Positions 1-11,678 of a DNA stretch of 64,000 nucleotides are shown piece after piece. Under the pieces are notes generated by a model that worked only from the letters and a program-made list of their open reading frames with translations, was not told the origin of the DNA and ran no database searches. Position 1 is the first letter of the stretch. Every line of letters begins with the position of its first letter. This stretch comes from Ailanthus altissimus (Eukaryota > Streptophyta > Magnoliopsida > Sapindales > Simaroubaceae). The translations under genes and the position numbers were made by a program. The stretch lies in assembly GCA_946807835.1 (NCBI GenBank), contig OX327711.1, positions 11,071,501-11,135,500 of the forward strand. The letters are read 5' to 3'.

Positions 1-615
1 TCATTCCACAAACATTATTAAATTTTTTGAACCTAGATATTATCAAGAGAAAAACCTGTAGTTTATTTATAATTCCTTCTCTTATATATAATCATTACCA
101 CCCCTAAGTGTATCTCAAAATTTCCTCATCAAATTCTCAAATAAAAATGTCTCCAGAAATTAAAACCTAAAAAAATCACATAATTAATGTAAAGAATTTT
201 GATAAAAGATTATAATATACCTATAAACTTAAAGCTCAAATTCTTCTTCTTCTTTTTCTCTCTTCTCTCTATCTCCATGGTTATGTCAGCCAAGAGTGAG
301 GGCTTGTAGAATAGGTTGATTTTATAATAAAAAAATTCATTTCACACCTTTATTTATTGTATATTATCAGTCAAACCTAAGATTTGTCCTTTCGTCAAAC
401 TTACCCCTAATATTTTCATAATATTTCAATTTGGTCCTTCAAATAAATTTAAAAATTTTACAAATCAACCTAATATTAAAAATTAAATCATAATCTATAA
501 ATATATAACATTCACGCTAAGGTACAAATACAAAAAAAGTTTCACTTGCTATAATTACGTGATTGTTACCATTCTTTATTTCTTAAAAAATAAAAATTGG
601 TGACAAGTTATTTTA
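1..615 (-). repeat. 3' LTR of the Tekay/Del-like element, truncated by window edge
   Basis: Aligns base for base with 3221 onward (shared blocks such as ACCTAGATATT and TCTTATATATAATCATTACC). The inner border with the polypurine tract at 617-628 is seen. Orientation follows from that tract and from the primer site next to the other LTR. Confidence 0.75.
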
Positions 616-2756
616 ATCCTCCCCCGCCATAAAAATCCGTCCTCGAAATTTATGAAATTATTAGGAGTATAAGCCTAACTTTGCACAAGTTTTTCACTTC
701 TCAAATTTTTGTTGCTCTTTGTCAAACCGTAAGTGGTCTCATTATCAAATCTAGTATTATTGTAATTATAAACAAGCCTTAGTAAGAAGAGAAAAAAAAA
801 TTGAATTAACCTTGTTTTTCTTTCTTATTCTCTTAACTAGATATTCATCAACATTAAAGGTCGACAAATGCAATCCTTAGTTATTCATCCTCCATCAAAG
901 TACTAAACAATAATGATCAATTTGACATAATTACTCATTATATGTGCTTAATTTCATTGAATTTTCTAATGACTTCCCTTTGATTGTATCAATTTTATTA
1001 CCTGGATCTAATTGTATAAAACAATGTAAAATTGAGTCTTGCATAAATATCATTCATGGTTATTCTAATAGTGAATTAGATATTCATCGTAAATAAACTC
1101 TATACATTCAAAAGAACATTTGAGTGATAGGGATATTAATAAGTCCAACAATTAACCACCACAAGGGTAGAACCTATAGACTTTGAAATTATAACACTCA
1201 ACTTCATCTTTCCTTTGATTGTATCTTGACTCTTATTTATTTCTCATCATTGTTTCTATTTGTTCAATATTTAACGAATAAACATTTTTACCCAAAATGT
1301 ATTCACCCAAGAAACAATCTAGATGTATAATACCTATATTAGTCCTTAAAAAATAGATCTTAGCTTGATAAGGATATCTATCTTTTTTACATAGTGTAGT
1401 AAAACCATTCTTAACTTACGAAAGTTCTAAAAAAAAAATTATCAATCAAATTATCTGATCAAGTTACATAAACTTTTCTTAAAAACATCGATTCTTAATA
1501 AACTTTGTCCTAAAATAATGAATGTACATTCAAATTGCTAGATGTGATGGTTGAAACATTAAATATGATTCCTTACACTTTTGTAATCCTTAATTCTTTC
1601 AAACATATTCTCATATGTCCTACTATCGCTCATCACCTTGATATCTTTCTCAAATAAAACACTTTTAGCATTTTTATGCAACCAAATTGTTATCCAAAAA
1701 TTTCAAATCGAAAACTTAAAAAGGCATTATCTTTTAATAACCAAATATTAACTTTAATCAATAAATATTTAGGTTATTGAATTCTTAAAACAATAAAATT
1801 CACCATCTTATTCCCTTCAATTAACTATTTTATTATCCATCTCTTAAATAATCATAATCAATTTGTAAGGTGTAGAGTTTATCTTTTAAGGTATCATCTA
1901 ACTTACACATGAGCTGTAAGTGTAAAACTTAGTAATCCTGTATTATCATGGTACTAATCTCCACTTTGTTAATAATTCTAAAACCATGATCAAACCTATC
2001 ATTTTATTTCCTTTACCACCTTAACCTTCTATAATCTCAAATCAAATAATCTAACATCAATTTATGTCATCCCCTTTTTCTATGAAAATAAACTGAAAAT
2101 TTTAATAAAACTCAAATAACTAGGCCAAATGTTTATTGAAGATTGAGGTATTCATAAGACTTCCATCACATTGTCTTCATAATCTCAAACTATACACTAC
2201 TATAAGAATCATTACTAAAATACATTTAATAATAATTAACACTTCTATATACTGATCATTTAAAAACTATTAGTAACTAAACTATATTTAAAGATTTTTT
2301 AAGTATTACCAATCAACCTTTATGATTAAAAACACATGTGTAAGCATAAATTAGTATAACCACTAATTTAAATCAATGATTATCCCCTTTCCAAACCTCA
2401 AATTTTGATTTTAAAGAAAAGATACTATTCACAAGAACCCACTTAATTCACACTATCTATAATGAACCTATATGACAACAAGAATATTATAACATTTTAA
2501 CCAAATATGACACATTTCATGTTAATGAGAAATTTCATGTCTAGCATAATGTAAACCTGGTTTGATAACTATATATAAAACTAGTTCACCCTATCTTCCA
2601 CTTATGAACTACACATTCTTCAATAATATAAATATCTAATAAGGCTGACTATATAGCTTCGAGAAGGCTCATAAAAAAATTGAATTCCAACTTTCTTGTC
2701 CATCTGATCTAAAAGCACACGAATTAATAGTATAGTCTACAGAATCTATAACCTAT

Positions 2757-2768
2757 GCTTTGATGCCA
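2757..2768 (-). other. Primer binding site (initiator Met tRNA type)
   Basis: On the minus strand this reads TGGCATCAAAGC, two changes from the plant consensus TGGTATCAGAGC, and a further partial match follows. It lies directly inside the right LTR and fixes the element as minus-strand. Confidence 0.65.
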
Positions 2769-3847
2769 TAACACAAATAGTATTTTAAAACCACCTCAGA
2801 ATTACTCATAACACATATCTTAATGCATAATAAATTATTCAATGCTTAATTCACAAAAATAGTATTTTAAAACAAATTTATTCCAAAGCTTTCAAAATCT
2901 GTCAAATAAGATCTTGCAGTAGGACTACTCTCTTTAAAACAAAATCATAACAATTCGAAACCAATGTTTTAAATGCCAAACTTTGGATATGACATACTAG
3001 ACTTATAAAATTATCATTTTGGGAAACCTATAAGATTTTAAGATCATTTGATATATGTCAAACCTAGTTCAACATTTGATTATACTACAAAAACAGGGGA
3101 TTCTCATGGTCATGTTTGGAAAATCACTAAAAACATTCTTATTGAATTTTTAAACCATTCAAAGTTCTAAATGCCTATAAACATGTCTAATTTAACCATT
3201 TGGAATCTCATAGCTTAAAATCATTCTACAAAAATTATTAAATATTTTGGACCTAGATATTGTCAAGAGAAAAACCTGCAGTTTATTTATGATTCATTCT
3301 CTTATATATAATCATTACCACACCCAAGTGTATCTAAAAACTTCCTCATCAAAGTCTCAAGTAAAAATGTCTCCAGAAATTAAAATCTAAAAAAATCAAA
3401 TACTTAATGTGGGAATTTAGATAAAAGATTATAATATACCTATAAACTCAAAGCTCCAATTCTTCTTCTTATTCTTCTTATTTTCTCTTTCTCTCCTCTT
3501 TATCTCAATGGTTATGTTAGCCAAGAGTGTGGGCTTGGTAGAATAGGGTTGATTTTATACTGAAAAGTTTTATTTGACACCTTTATTTATTATATATTAT
3601 CAATCAAACCTAAGATTTGTCCTTTTCTCAACCTTACTCTTAATCTTTTCATAATATTTCAATTTGGTCGTTAAAATAAATTTGTAAATTTTACAAATCA
3701 ACCCAACATTAAAAATTAAATTATAATTTATAAATATATAACATTCACCCCAATGTACAAATATAAAAAATTTTCATTTGCTATAATTAAGAGATCATTA
3801 CCACTCTCTATTTCTTAAAAAATAAAAATTGGTGACGGGTTATTTCA
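2769..3847 (-). repeat. 5' LTR of the Tekay/Del-like element
   Basis: Runs from the primer site to a terminal CA at 3846-3847 (TG on the minus strand). Its distal ~625 bp matches 1-615. The sequence right after it is interrupted Athila-type gag, so the insertion was into the neighbouring element. Confidence 0.7.
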
Positions 3848-4690
3848 TGGTATCCATTCAAGCATACATAGAGCAATTGTTAACGTAAACAGCTTTAAGA
3901 TCACGCCAAACATAGTCTAAATGTTAAAAGATTATGTGCAGTTTAGTGGATCACCACATAATCGCCTTAATGAGCATATCATAAATTTTTTAGAAATTTA
4001 TGATACTTTTAAATATAATGGGGTTTTAAATGATGCCATCAAACTAAGGTTACTCTTATTCTCATTGTGAGATAAAGTTAAATGTTGGTTAATTTCATTG
4101 TCATTTGGATCTATAGCTACATGGGATGAATTGGCTTAAAATGTTTGACGAAGTTCTTTCCACTAGCAAAGACGGCCAAGATAAGGAATGAAATATGTTT
4201 CTATGTTTAGTTTGATGGAGAATCATTACATGAAGCTTGGGAAAGTTTCAATGATATGTTGAGAAAGTTTCCTCATCATAGAGTTCTTAAATGGCTACTA
4301 GTCCAAATGTTCTATAATAGATTAGTTGGGCACTTAAGGATTTTAGTCGATGCAACCGCTGAGGGCACTTTAATGAGTAAATCAATAGATGAGGCCTATG
4401 ATTTACTGAAAGAGATGGCATCTTATAGCTATAAATGGCTAGCTGAGAGAGTTACTCCAAAAAAGATCGCAGAGTCTATGATATAAAGGCATTTACACAT
4501 TGGTTGCTTAAGTCAATTTACTTTCAAAGAAGTTCAATGTAATTAAAGTAAATGCTATAAAATCTCAAAATATCATATGTAACTTCTGTGGTGATAATCA
4601 TTTGATAGACATTGCATGGAGATAGCTCAATATGTTGGGAATTTCAACAGAAATCAACATAATCCCTACTTAAATTACTACAATTTAGGG
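3848..4690 (+). pseudogene. Athila-type gag (broken)
   Basis: Structural capsid protein of a Ty3 element. Across shifting frames the translation shows hallmark pieces: YVQFSGSP near 3935, NEHIINFLEIYDTFKYNG, DAIKLRLLLFSL and TWDELA around 4120. An open stretch at 4256-4486 contains FPHHRVLKWLLVQMFYNRL and ends MSKSIDEAYDLLKEMASYSY. A decayed CCHC knuckle follows near 4580 (CNFCGDNHLIDI, last Cys lost). There are several in-frame stops and at least two frameshifts, so no capsid could be made. A shorter copy of the same gag occurs at 54160. Confidence 0.85.
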
Positions 4691-4739
4691 TATGGCAATC
4701 ATCCTAATTTATCTTGAAATAACAACCAAGGGCAATATT

Positions 4740-5950
4740 CAAAGCCAATAAATCCACTTATTTTTCATACCCAACTAAATCAACAACAATAAGAGAAGAA
4801 TCCAACTTAAAAAAATTATTGGTTCAATAAATGAACAAAACAAACTGATCTTTTAAAGCTAAATAGTTTCTTTACGAGCCTTAGATACTCAAGTTGGAAA
4901 ATTGGCCTCAGTAATGAGCCATCCATAAGGAGCTTCATCAAGCAATATAAAAGCAAATCCTAAAGAAAATAAAGAGCAATGTAAAGTTATTACTTTAAGA
5001 AGTGGTGATGAAGTGCAGTCAAGTGCAAAACAATCCAAGTAGCAACATATAGAACAACAATCAAATGTATAACCATATGCATAGTTGCAAAAAAGTATAG
5101 ATCTAGTAGCAATAAAGAGTATAAAACAATACAAAACAAACAGACTGTAGAGAACTATGCAGAAACCTTTTATGTAGCCTTATAATCCACCTCTATCATT
5201 CTCTCAAAGGCTGCAGAAATAGAAACTAATAAACAATTTTATGAATTTTTAAAAGTGTTTAAAAAACTTCACATGAATATTCCTTTTGCAGATACACTTC
5301 AACAAATGCGCAGTTTTATAAAATCTATGAAGGATGTCTCATCAAAGAAACAAAGAGTTATAAATTATGAGATAGTGGTACTTATAGAGGATTATGGCAC
5401 AGTTCTACATAAAATTTATCCCTAAAGCTTAAACATCCTAGAAACTTCACCATACTATGCATGATAAGGAATCAATTCTTTGCGAAAGCTCTTTGGGATC
5501 TTAAGGCCAATAGAAATTTGATGCCACTTTCTATCTATAAAAAATTAGGCTTAGGGGAGGCCAAACCTGTAAATGTTACCTTATAACTAGCTGATCACTC
5601 ACTTACTAATCCTAAAGGCATAATTGAAGATGTCTTGGTAAAAGTGAATAAGTTCATACTCCTAGCAAATGTTATTGTGCTCGACATGGAAGAAGACTAC
5701 GAGATCCTTATTATCCTTTAAAGACCCTTCTTAGCAACTGGTAGAACATTAATTGACGTACGAAAAGGCAAGCTAACTATGATAGTATAGAATAAGGAAG
5801 TGACCTTTATTGTATTCAAGGTTATTAAGCTTCTAAACGAGGAAGAAGAATGCTTTAGCAATGACATTATTAACAATGAAGTCCTAGAGGTCTTCAATAA
5901 GAACAAGATTCAAGACTCTTTATAAGATTTTATCTTTAATAGAGCTGAAG
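4740..5950 (+). pseudogene. Athila-type gag tail and aspartic protease (broken)
   Basis: After a low-complexity linker, VITLRSGDE near 4985 is the conserved Athila gag-protease junction. KVFKKLHMNIPFADTLQQM follows near 5255 and then the protease: the catalytic stretch reads DLKANRNLMPLS near 5495, so the Asp is kept but the usual Gly-Ala-Ser after it is altered. LADHSLTNPKGIIEDVLVKV (5592 onward) and RPFLATGRTLIDV (about 5720) complete the domain. Stops interrupt it at several points. Downstream of about 6000 the RT-RNase H part is absent. Confidence 0.8.
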
Positions 5951-6119
5951 TGAAAGGCCTTGAAGCTCAAGAATACTTGCAAATTTTTAATGCAACCCCA
6001 AGATTTGACAAAATAGCTACAAAAAGTAAGTGGCAAACCATTTATCCCACTTAGAAGATCTAAATTGTGAAAAGATTGATTAATAAAACATTCCTAGTTT
6101 AATAACTCTTGGCGACATA

Positions 6120-7410
6120 GGATAGAGACATTCTGTTGTATGTTGACTATGTCAATTACTTAGTTCATGGTATTCTTCCTCTAGATTTGACTTTCCATAA
6201 AAACAGTTTTACATCATGTCAACTTATATTTCTTGGATTAGCCTTTTCTCTTTAAGGAATGTGTGGATCAACTAATTTAACGGTGCTTTCTAAAGGAGGA
6301 ATTTATGGACATACTCTACCACTACTATACTTCTGACTATAGTGGAAATTTTGAAGGAAATAAGACCACAACAATGGTATTGCAATTTAATTTTTATTGG
6401 CCTACTTTATTTAAAGATGCACATTTCTTTATTGTAAGTTGTAGCAGGTGCCAAAGAATTGGGAACATCTCAAAAAGACATGAGATGCCTCTGTATAACA
6501 TATTAGAGGTTGAGATCTTTAATATCCAAGGTCTAGCTTTCATTGAAATTTTTATCTCCCAAAAAAACAATCGATACATCTTTATAGCCATGAATTATGT
6601 CTCTCAAGAGGTAGATGATATAGCATTCCCCACTAGCAATGCAAAAGTAGTGTTGAGATTTCTCAAGAAGAATATTTTTGCACGATATGGAACCCTAATA
6701 GCTATCATCAATGACAATAGCTCTCACTTCTACAATAAATACTTCTCACCTTTGCTCAAAAAATATAGAGTCAAGCACAAGATCGCCACAACATATCATC
6801 TACAGATACGAAGGCAAGTTGAGTCTTAAATAGATCTTGGATAAAATAGTAAGACCCTCATTGGAATGTCTCCTTTCTAGATAGTCTTTGAGAAGGCATG
6901 CAACCTACCATTTGAATTATAACATAAAGTACATTAGGCTATCAAAGCTCTAAATTTTGATCTATAAGTGGCTGGAGAAAAATGCTTGTTATAGTCTAAT
7001 GCAATGGACAAGTTTTGGTTATAAGCCTACAAAAATGCAAAACCGTACAAGAAAAAAGAAATATGGCATGATAATAAACTTCTTTAGTACTTATTCAAGC
7101 CAGGCAGAAAGTGTTATTATTTAACTCTCAAGTAAATATTTTTCCCAAAAATTTCAAGTCTTAATAGTCCAAAACATTCTACATCTCAAAAGTATACCCA
7201 AACGGAGCCATTGAAATCAAAGATGAGATAACCCAAGCAATGTTCAAGGTAAATGGCCAGTGACTCAAACACTATTAGGCCAGAGAGATTAATCATTAAA
7301 AGACCTCCATCGACTTAATCGAGCCAAGATAGAAGAGAGAACACTACATTAAACTAAAGACGTTAAATCAAATACTTCTTGGGAGGCAACCCAAGTAAAG
7401 TATCCTTTTT
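6120..7410 (+). pseudogene. Athila-type integrase (broken)
   Basis: Enzyme that would insert the element's cDNA. VDYVNYLVHGILP near 6140 is the linker before integrase. The longest open stretch, 6305-6829 (174 aa), holds the HHCC zinc part (CSRCQRIGNISKRHEMPL) and most of the catalytic core. The first catalytic Asp is replaced (FIEIF context, usually DFMGPF), the second is kept in IINDNSSHF and the Glu in RRQVES. Stops then interrupt a C-terminal part ending KTLNQILLGRQPK near 7390, the usual Athila terminus. The D1 loss alone makes it inactive. Confidence 0.85.
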
Positions 7411-8227
7411 AGTTTTATTTATTTTATTTATTTTCCTTTTCCTTTTGGTTATATTCATAAAATAAATGTTGTTTTTTAAAAAAAAAATTATGATGAGTTT
7501 CAATGCTGCGGTAACAAAGTCAGAGACCTCAGTGCCAAAAAAGCCAATACTACAGCACTACGAGATGAGCCAAGACTCAAGTTAAGGGATTAACTGTTCA
7601 AAAATAAGAATAAGAAGAAGCTATACCCCTAGCTTAAAAAGAAAAAGATAATTTTGAGCATAAAAAAGCAAATGAAATATTAGAAAATAAGTTTCGGGGA
7701 GGTTTTAGAAAATTAAAGGAAAGGTTTTATGATCCAAGAACAAGAGATTATGTCTATGGTGTAAAGTAAACAAAACAATATCCATTTTATCCCACCTTTC
7801 TTCTTAGCAATTCATCACAAGTTTAATTAAAGTCCTATTTTATCTTTAATCATGTTTTGTACATACATTAGTAGATAGTAATTTAAAAAGCAAACCTATA
7901 AAAGGTTATAAAGACCCTAATTATTCTTGTATGTATAAACTAGTCTGAGTACTATTAACTAACAATAAATAGCTATGCACACAGACCCACACACACACTT
8001 AATATCATTTATAGGGTAAAATAAGCATGATGATTAAGGAATATTGGATGCTCATGGTATTAAAAGGTTCTTAAGAGTTGTAGGCATGATATAATCTTTG
8101 AGACCATTTGGAAATTTTTTACTAACATATTCATTTATTTTTCATTTAAGTTTAATTTTAAATTTTAAATTTTAATTTTTTTTTCTCTTTGCTTGTGAAC
8201 AAGTAAACTTTTAGGTTTGGGGGTATT
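7411..8227 (+). other. Athila 3' untranslated region with polypurine tract
   Basis: Non-coding. It holds a block with repeated CAGTGCC/CAGCACTACGAG-like words at 7505-7560 and a polypurine tract AGGTTTGGGGGT at 8213-8224, directly followed by the LTR start TGATAAAGG. The tract sets the orientation and the LTR border. Confidence 0.7.
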
Positions 8228-9046
8228 TGATAAAGGTTAATTAATTTTAATATTTTCATCTTCAAAACTTAATATTTGCTCATTTAATTGAGATTATTTG
8301 GCTATTTATGTAATTTTTGTGGATTTATAGGTTTCCAAACATTTGCCATGAAGATACTAAAAATCTAGCAAAAACAGAGAAAAAAATCAAGAAAAGAGGC
8401 CAGCACTACAGCACTCAAGAAATGCACCATTGTGGCACCTAAGTTAATAACCTTAGCATTGTAATGCTTATAAATCGAATGCCATGGTGCTCTTCCAAAA
8501 TCAGAAGAATAAATTTTCAAGTCTTAGCACCGTAGCATTTAGATATGAAACCCTCGGTGTTTAAGATAGAAAGCTCAATGGTACGACACTTCAAAAGTTA
8601 ACGACATGAGATAAACAGAAAAATGAAGGGAAATCCCAATTAATCTTAGACTCAAACAAAAACTACTTTAGAGCTATGAAAACATATAAATAAGACCCTT
8701 TTTTAGGCCAAAGAGATATATAAGCTAGAGCAAAGAAGCAAAAAAACTTTATTTACTATCTTTCTTATCTTAGTTTCATTATTTTTCTCTATAATGTCTT
8801 TCATTTTATACCTTAGTACTATATTATTTATCATGAAGTATTTTAGTTTTCTAAGGTTACAACTCTTAAACCAAATATGTAATTGAATTCAGTTTTCTCT
8901 CTTCTTTTATAAACTCAATAAATTGAATTATTCAATTTATTTGTGATTATTGTTTTCTTTATATCTGGCCAATATAGAGATTGTATTAGGAGCCATAACA
9001 AACTTGACAAAGGGATTTATATGATTAGCCTAAGAAAGATGATATA
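8228..9046 (+). repeat. Athila-type 3' LTR, truncated
   Basis: Starts TGATAAAGGTTAATTAAT and aligns along its length with the full LTRs at 57078-58357 (plus) and 15012-16279 (minus). Similarity breaks at about 9046, where a copia LTR begins; the missing distal ~450 bp were not found elsewhere in the window. Confidence 0.8.
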
Positions 9047-10600
9047 TGTATTTGAATTTAAGCTTATGTGTCATCTCATTTTGTATGAATATTTTATTTT
9101 TAATATTTATACAATGCATATTTTATTAAATCTCTAATTTTATTTATTAAATGGTAGAATGCTTGTAATGATACAAACATTGTATGATCTGAAGGAGTTC
9201 AGACCTCGTCTAAATGAGTTTAGATCAGTGTTAAGAGTTAGCAATACTGAGATTTATAAATGTTAAAAGTTAGCACTACTAAGATTTAACAGGTTATGAG
9301 AGTCAGTGTAATCTAAAGAGTTAGAGTCTTGTCTGCATCGGGACAAAAACCTGAGAATATATTAGTATTAACATAATTGTAAAGAGTTGTCATTGGTACT
9401 AGCAAATATTATTATGCAGTCCATTCTCAAACCCTAGTTCCTAAGCTATTTCATTGATGTGGTTCTATCAGTAAATTTATTTTTATATAGATTAGTGTAT
9501 GACTATATTTGCATGGTCCAGATAGTTATTCTTAACTGACCATAAGTTTAGTGGATGCTCGTATAGGTATATAGATATTCAGTGAGGATTGGATACTAAA
9601 CAGATTCACGAGAACCCCAATAGACATCCAATTAACCCGTCAATAGTAGGTCTTCTCGAGTTGAGTAGTAGTCGTGGTCCTTTGACTTGAGCGCTATAAT
9701 GGGATTGTGAGTGATCCACCATACTTTTATTCCACAAATATTAGAGACCTTTCATGGTTCGACTGCTGAATGTCACTAGGTATGGTTCGATGTGCATAGA
9801 TATGGATTTTTCAGCTCATATGAGTGAATTATATATATAAATGCTCCAGGATTGCATCTCAGAAAGTCTTATTACCATACGCAATTAACCCAGAAAATGA
9901 GTTTCCCGTAGGGTTAAATAATATCGTAAAAGTGTTTCCGTATATTATTTATCGATGAGCAAATTTAGAGATAAGTTCACAGATGAGCATATGGGGATTT
10001 AACAGTGATGATTTATATCCCCACTCTTATAGGATATAATTAACGAAATGATTATATATATGTGTTATGACCTTAACTTGTATAGTCTAATGCGCTGATT
10101 TGTAATATTCGTGACGTGTGCGTGGGGTATCAATCATGGACTCATGAAATGTTCTATTTTACAAATTAGGCATGGACCTATAGAGTCTCGCAATATGAAA
10201 TGTACTAGTTGTGCACTGAGGGCCACGTACTGATTGAATAGTTAAATTCAGTAAATACTAGCAAACCAAACATTTGCTTCAGTATCCCTTGGGATATGCA
10301 CTTGTTAACACTTAAGTGTTAAATACATCAATTAGTTAATAATAGTTTTTGATTAATAGGGTAATGACGTGTGGTACATTATGGGATATTCATTGTTTAA
10401 CTTTAAAATTACCATTAAACCCTTACTTATTGGACAAGCTACATCTATTAAATATTTTAAGTTAAACAAATATTTATCAATTCAATTGAACACATATTTT
10501 TGTTTTAATAAGAATGAAATATCAATAAAACATGTAGGAATGGCCATAACTACTTGTGGGGTCGAATTATTGAATTGAAAAATTGAATGAAAGTGTTTCA
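9047..10600 (+). repeat. Ty1-copia LTR fragment (long-LTR family)
   Basis: Colinear with the LTRs at 16853, 25641 and (antisense) 17860 and 27731. Shared landmarks are CTTATGTGTCAT near 9064, AAGGAGTTCAGAC near 9192, the CCTTGGGATATGCAC stretch near 10288 and the block around 10370. Similarity fades after about 10400-10600, so the right border is approximate. No primer site or coding region follows. It is a solo or truncated LTR sitting in the Athila 3' LTR. Confidence 0.7.
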
Positions 10601-11091
10601 TTCTTTAGTTGGTTCAGCCATTATACACATCTCAATTCAAGCACATGTTTTTTCTTTCTTTAATGGGAAATTTTAAAAAATAACCCTAAAAGTTTTAATT
10701 ATTCTTTTTTAACCAACTTTTAATTCCTCATTTTTTATTAGCCAAACATCTCATAATAGGATATTTATACCCCAAATTAAAAACTTAAGCTTTCTCTTGT
10801 GTTTCTCCACCAAACCAAGAATTATATTGTTGGACCAAATTTTTTAAAGTTTCCATTGCATAGATTGAGTCTTGCCCAACATATTTATCACTTCAAATCA
10901 TGAAAATAGCCGATTCTTGTAAGTTTTTCTAAACATTTTAAAAATTTTAAAATTCATTAGAAATTAGCTAGAAATTGCATTTAAAGATAGAAATGGGTGT
11001 TGTTGATGAATTAAACATGCAAAATAAGTTAGAATGGTGTAAAAAAATGTTAAAATTCGACCAAATACACAGTGTTTTAATTTGTTTGGCT
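10601..11091. other. Unclassified AT-rich stretch
   Basis: No open frame, no convincing match to the other LTR copies, and no repeat that I can define. It may include the decayed end of the copia LTR or outer parts of the neighbouring MULE terminal repeat. Confidence 0.4.
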
Positions 11092-11112
11092 GAAACTAGA
11101 CGACGGTCAGTG
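11092..11112 (+). repeat. MULE left terminal inverted repeat (core)
   Basis: Core of the inverted pair with 13893-13913; 16 of the first 19 bases agree by eye, allowing one gap. The true terminal repeat is probably longer. Confidence 0.55.
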
Positions 11113-11678
11113 TGGTAACCCATTGCCGTATGGTTTCAAAACTCTTGGAGCCATCTCGCGCCCAAGATGACCCCCGTATGCACTTATTTAGCACATCTCA
11201 TTGTGACATCGCCAACTCATTGTCGGCAATACTGCATTATTGCACCACATGGGGCTATTATAGGCTACCGCATGGCACCACAATAATTTTTTTAAGTTTT
11301 TTGAAAATTATTTTTATGATGTCTTTTTATCATTTAATTTAAGTAAAAAAATTTATTAATCAATTAATTTATTTATTAATAATTTGGTTAATATTTTCTA
11401 TGTTTATTTTAGTTTTGTTAGATTTAGGTCCCGTACGTATCTGGTGTCCTCGGTATTGCAATATCGTTGGGTTTTTTCCAATTAATACTCAATTCTTTTA
11501 GAGTTTATTTTTAATAAAAAAAATTTGTTTCAAGTCCTACGTAGTATGATGTAATTGTTATTTATTTTGGAGAAAAGTGATAGAGTTCTAGTGATGGGAA
11601 AGAGAGTTATATTGATTATAGTAACTTTAGAATTTCGGTTCCAAGAGATATTAAATTTGAAGATCTTTTTAATGCAGT

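Larger units (their letters stand above)
1..3847 (-). mobile_element. Ty3 (Tekay/Del-like) LTR element, non-coding interior
   Basis: Window positions 1-615 and 3221-3847 are clearly similar direct repeats. The repeat unit extends left on the right side to a primer site at 2757-2768, giving LTRs of about 1.08 kb; the first ~450 bp of the left copy lie outside the window. Read on the minus strand, 631-651 matches the well-known tail of plant Del/Tekay polyproteins (TTTCGAGGACGAAATTT-like), followed by a purine-rich tract at 617-628 abutting the left LTR. The 2.15 kb interior has stops in every frame and no recognisable gag or pol. It is either a badly decayed copy or a non-autonomous derivative. 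The target duplication cannot be tested because the left end is missing. Confidence 0.75.
3848..9046 (+). mobile_element. Athila-type Ty3 retrotransposon remnant
   Basis: The order is gag, degenerate zinc knuckle, protease, integrase, conserved GRQP tail, polypurine tract and 3' LTR, all on the plus strand and broken by many stops and frameshifts. The reverse transcriptase and RNase H domains are missing: sequence passes from the region after protease (about 6000) to the part just before integrase (about 6130). The left end is cut by the Tekay-like element and the 3' LTR is cut at 9046 by a copia LTR. No 5' LTR is seen. Lineage was judged from characteristic gag and integrase wording, without alignment. 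Confidence 0.85.
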
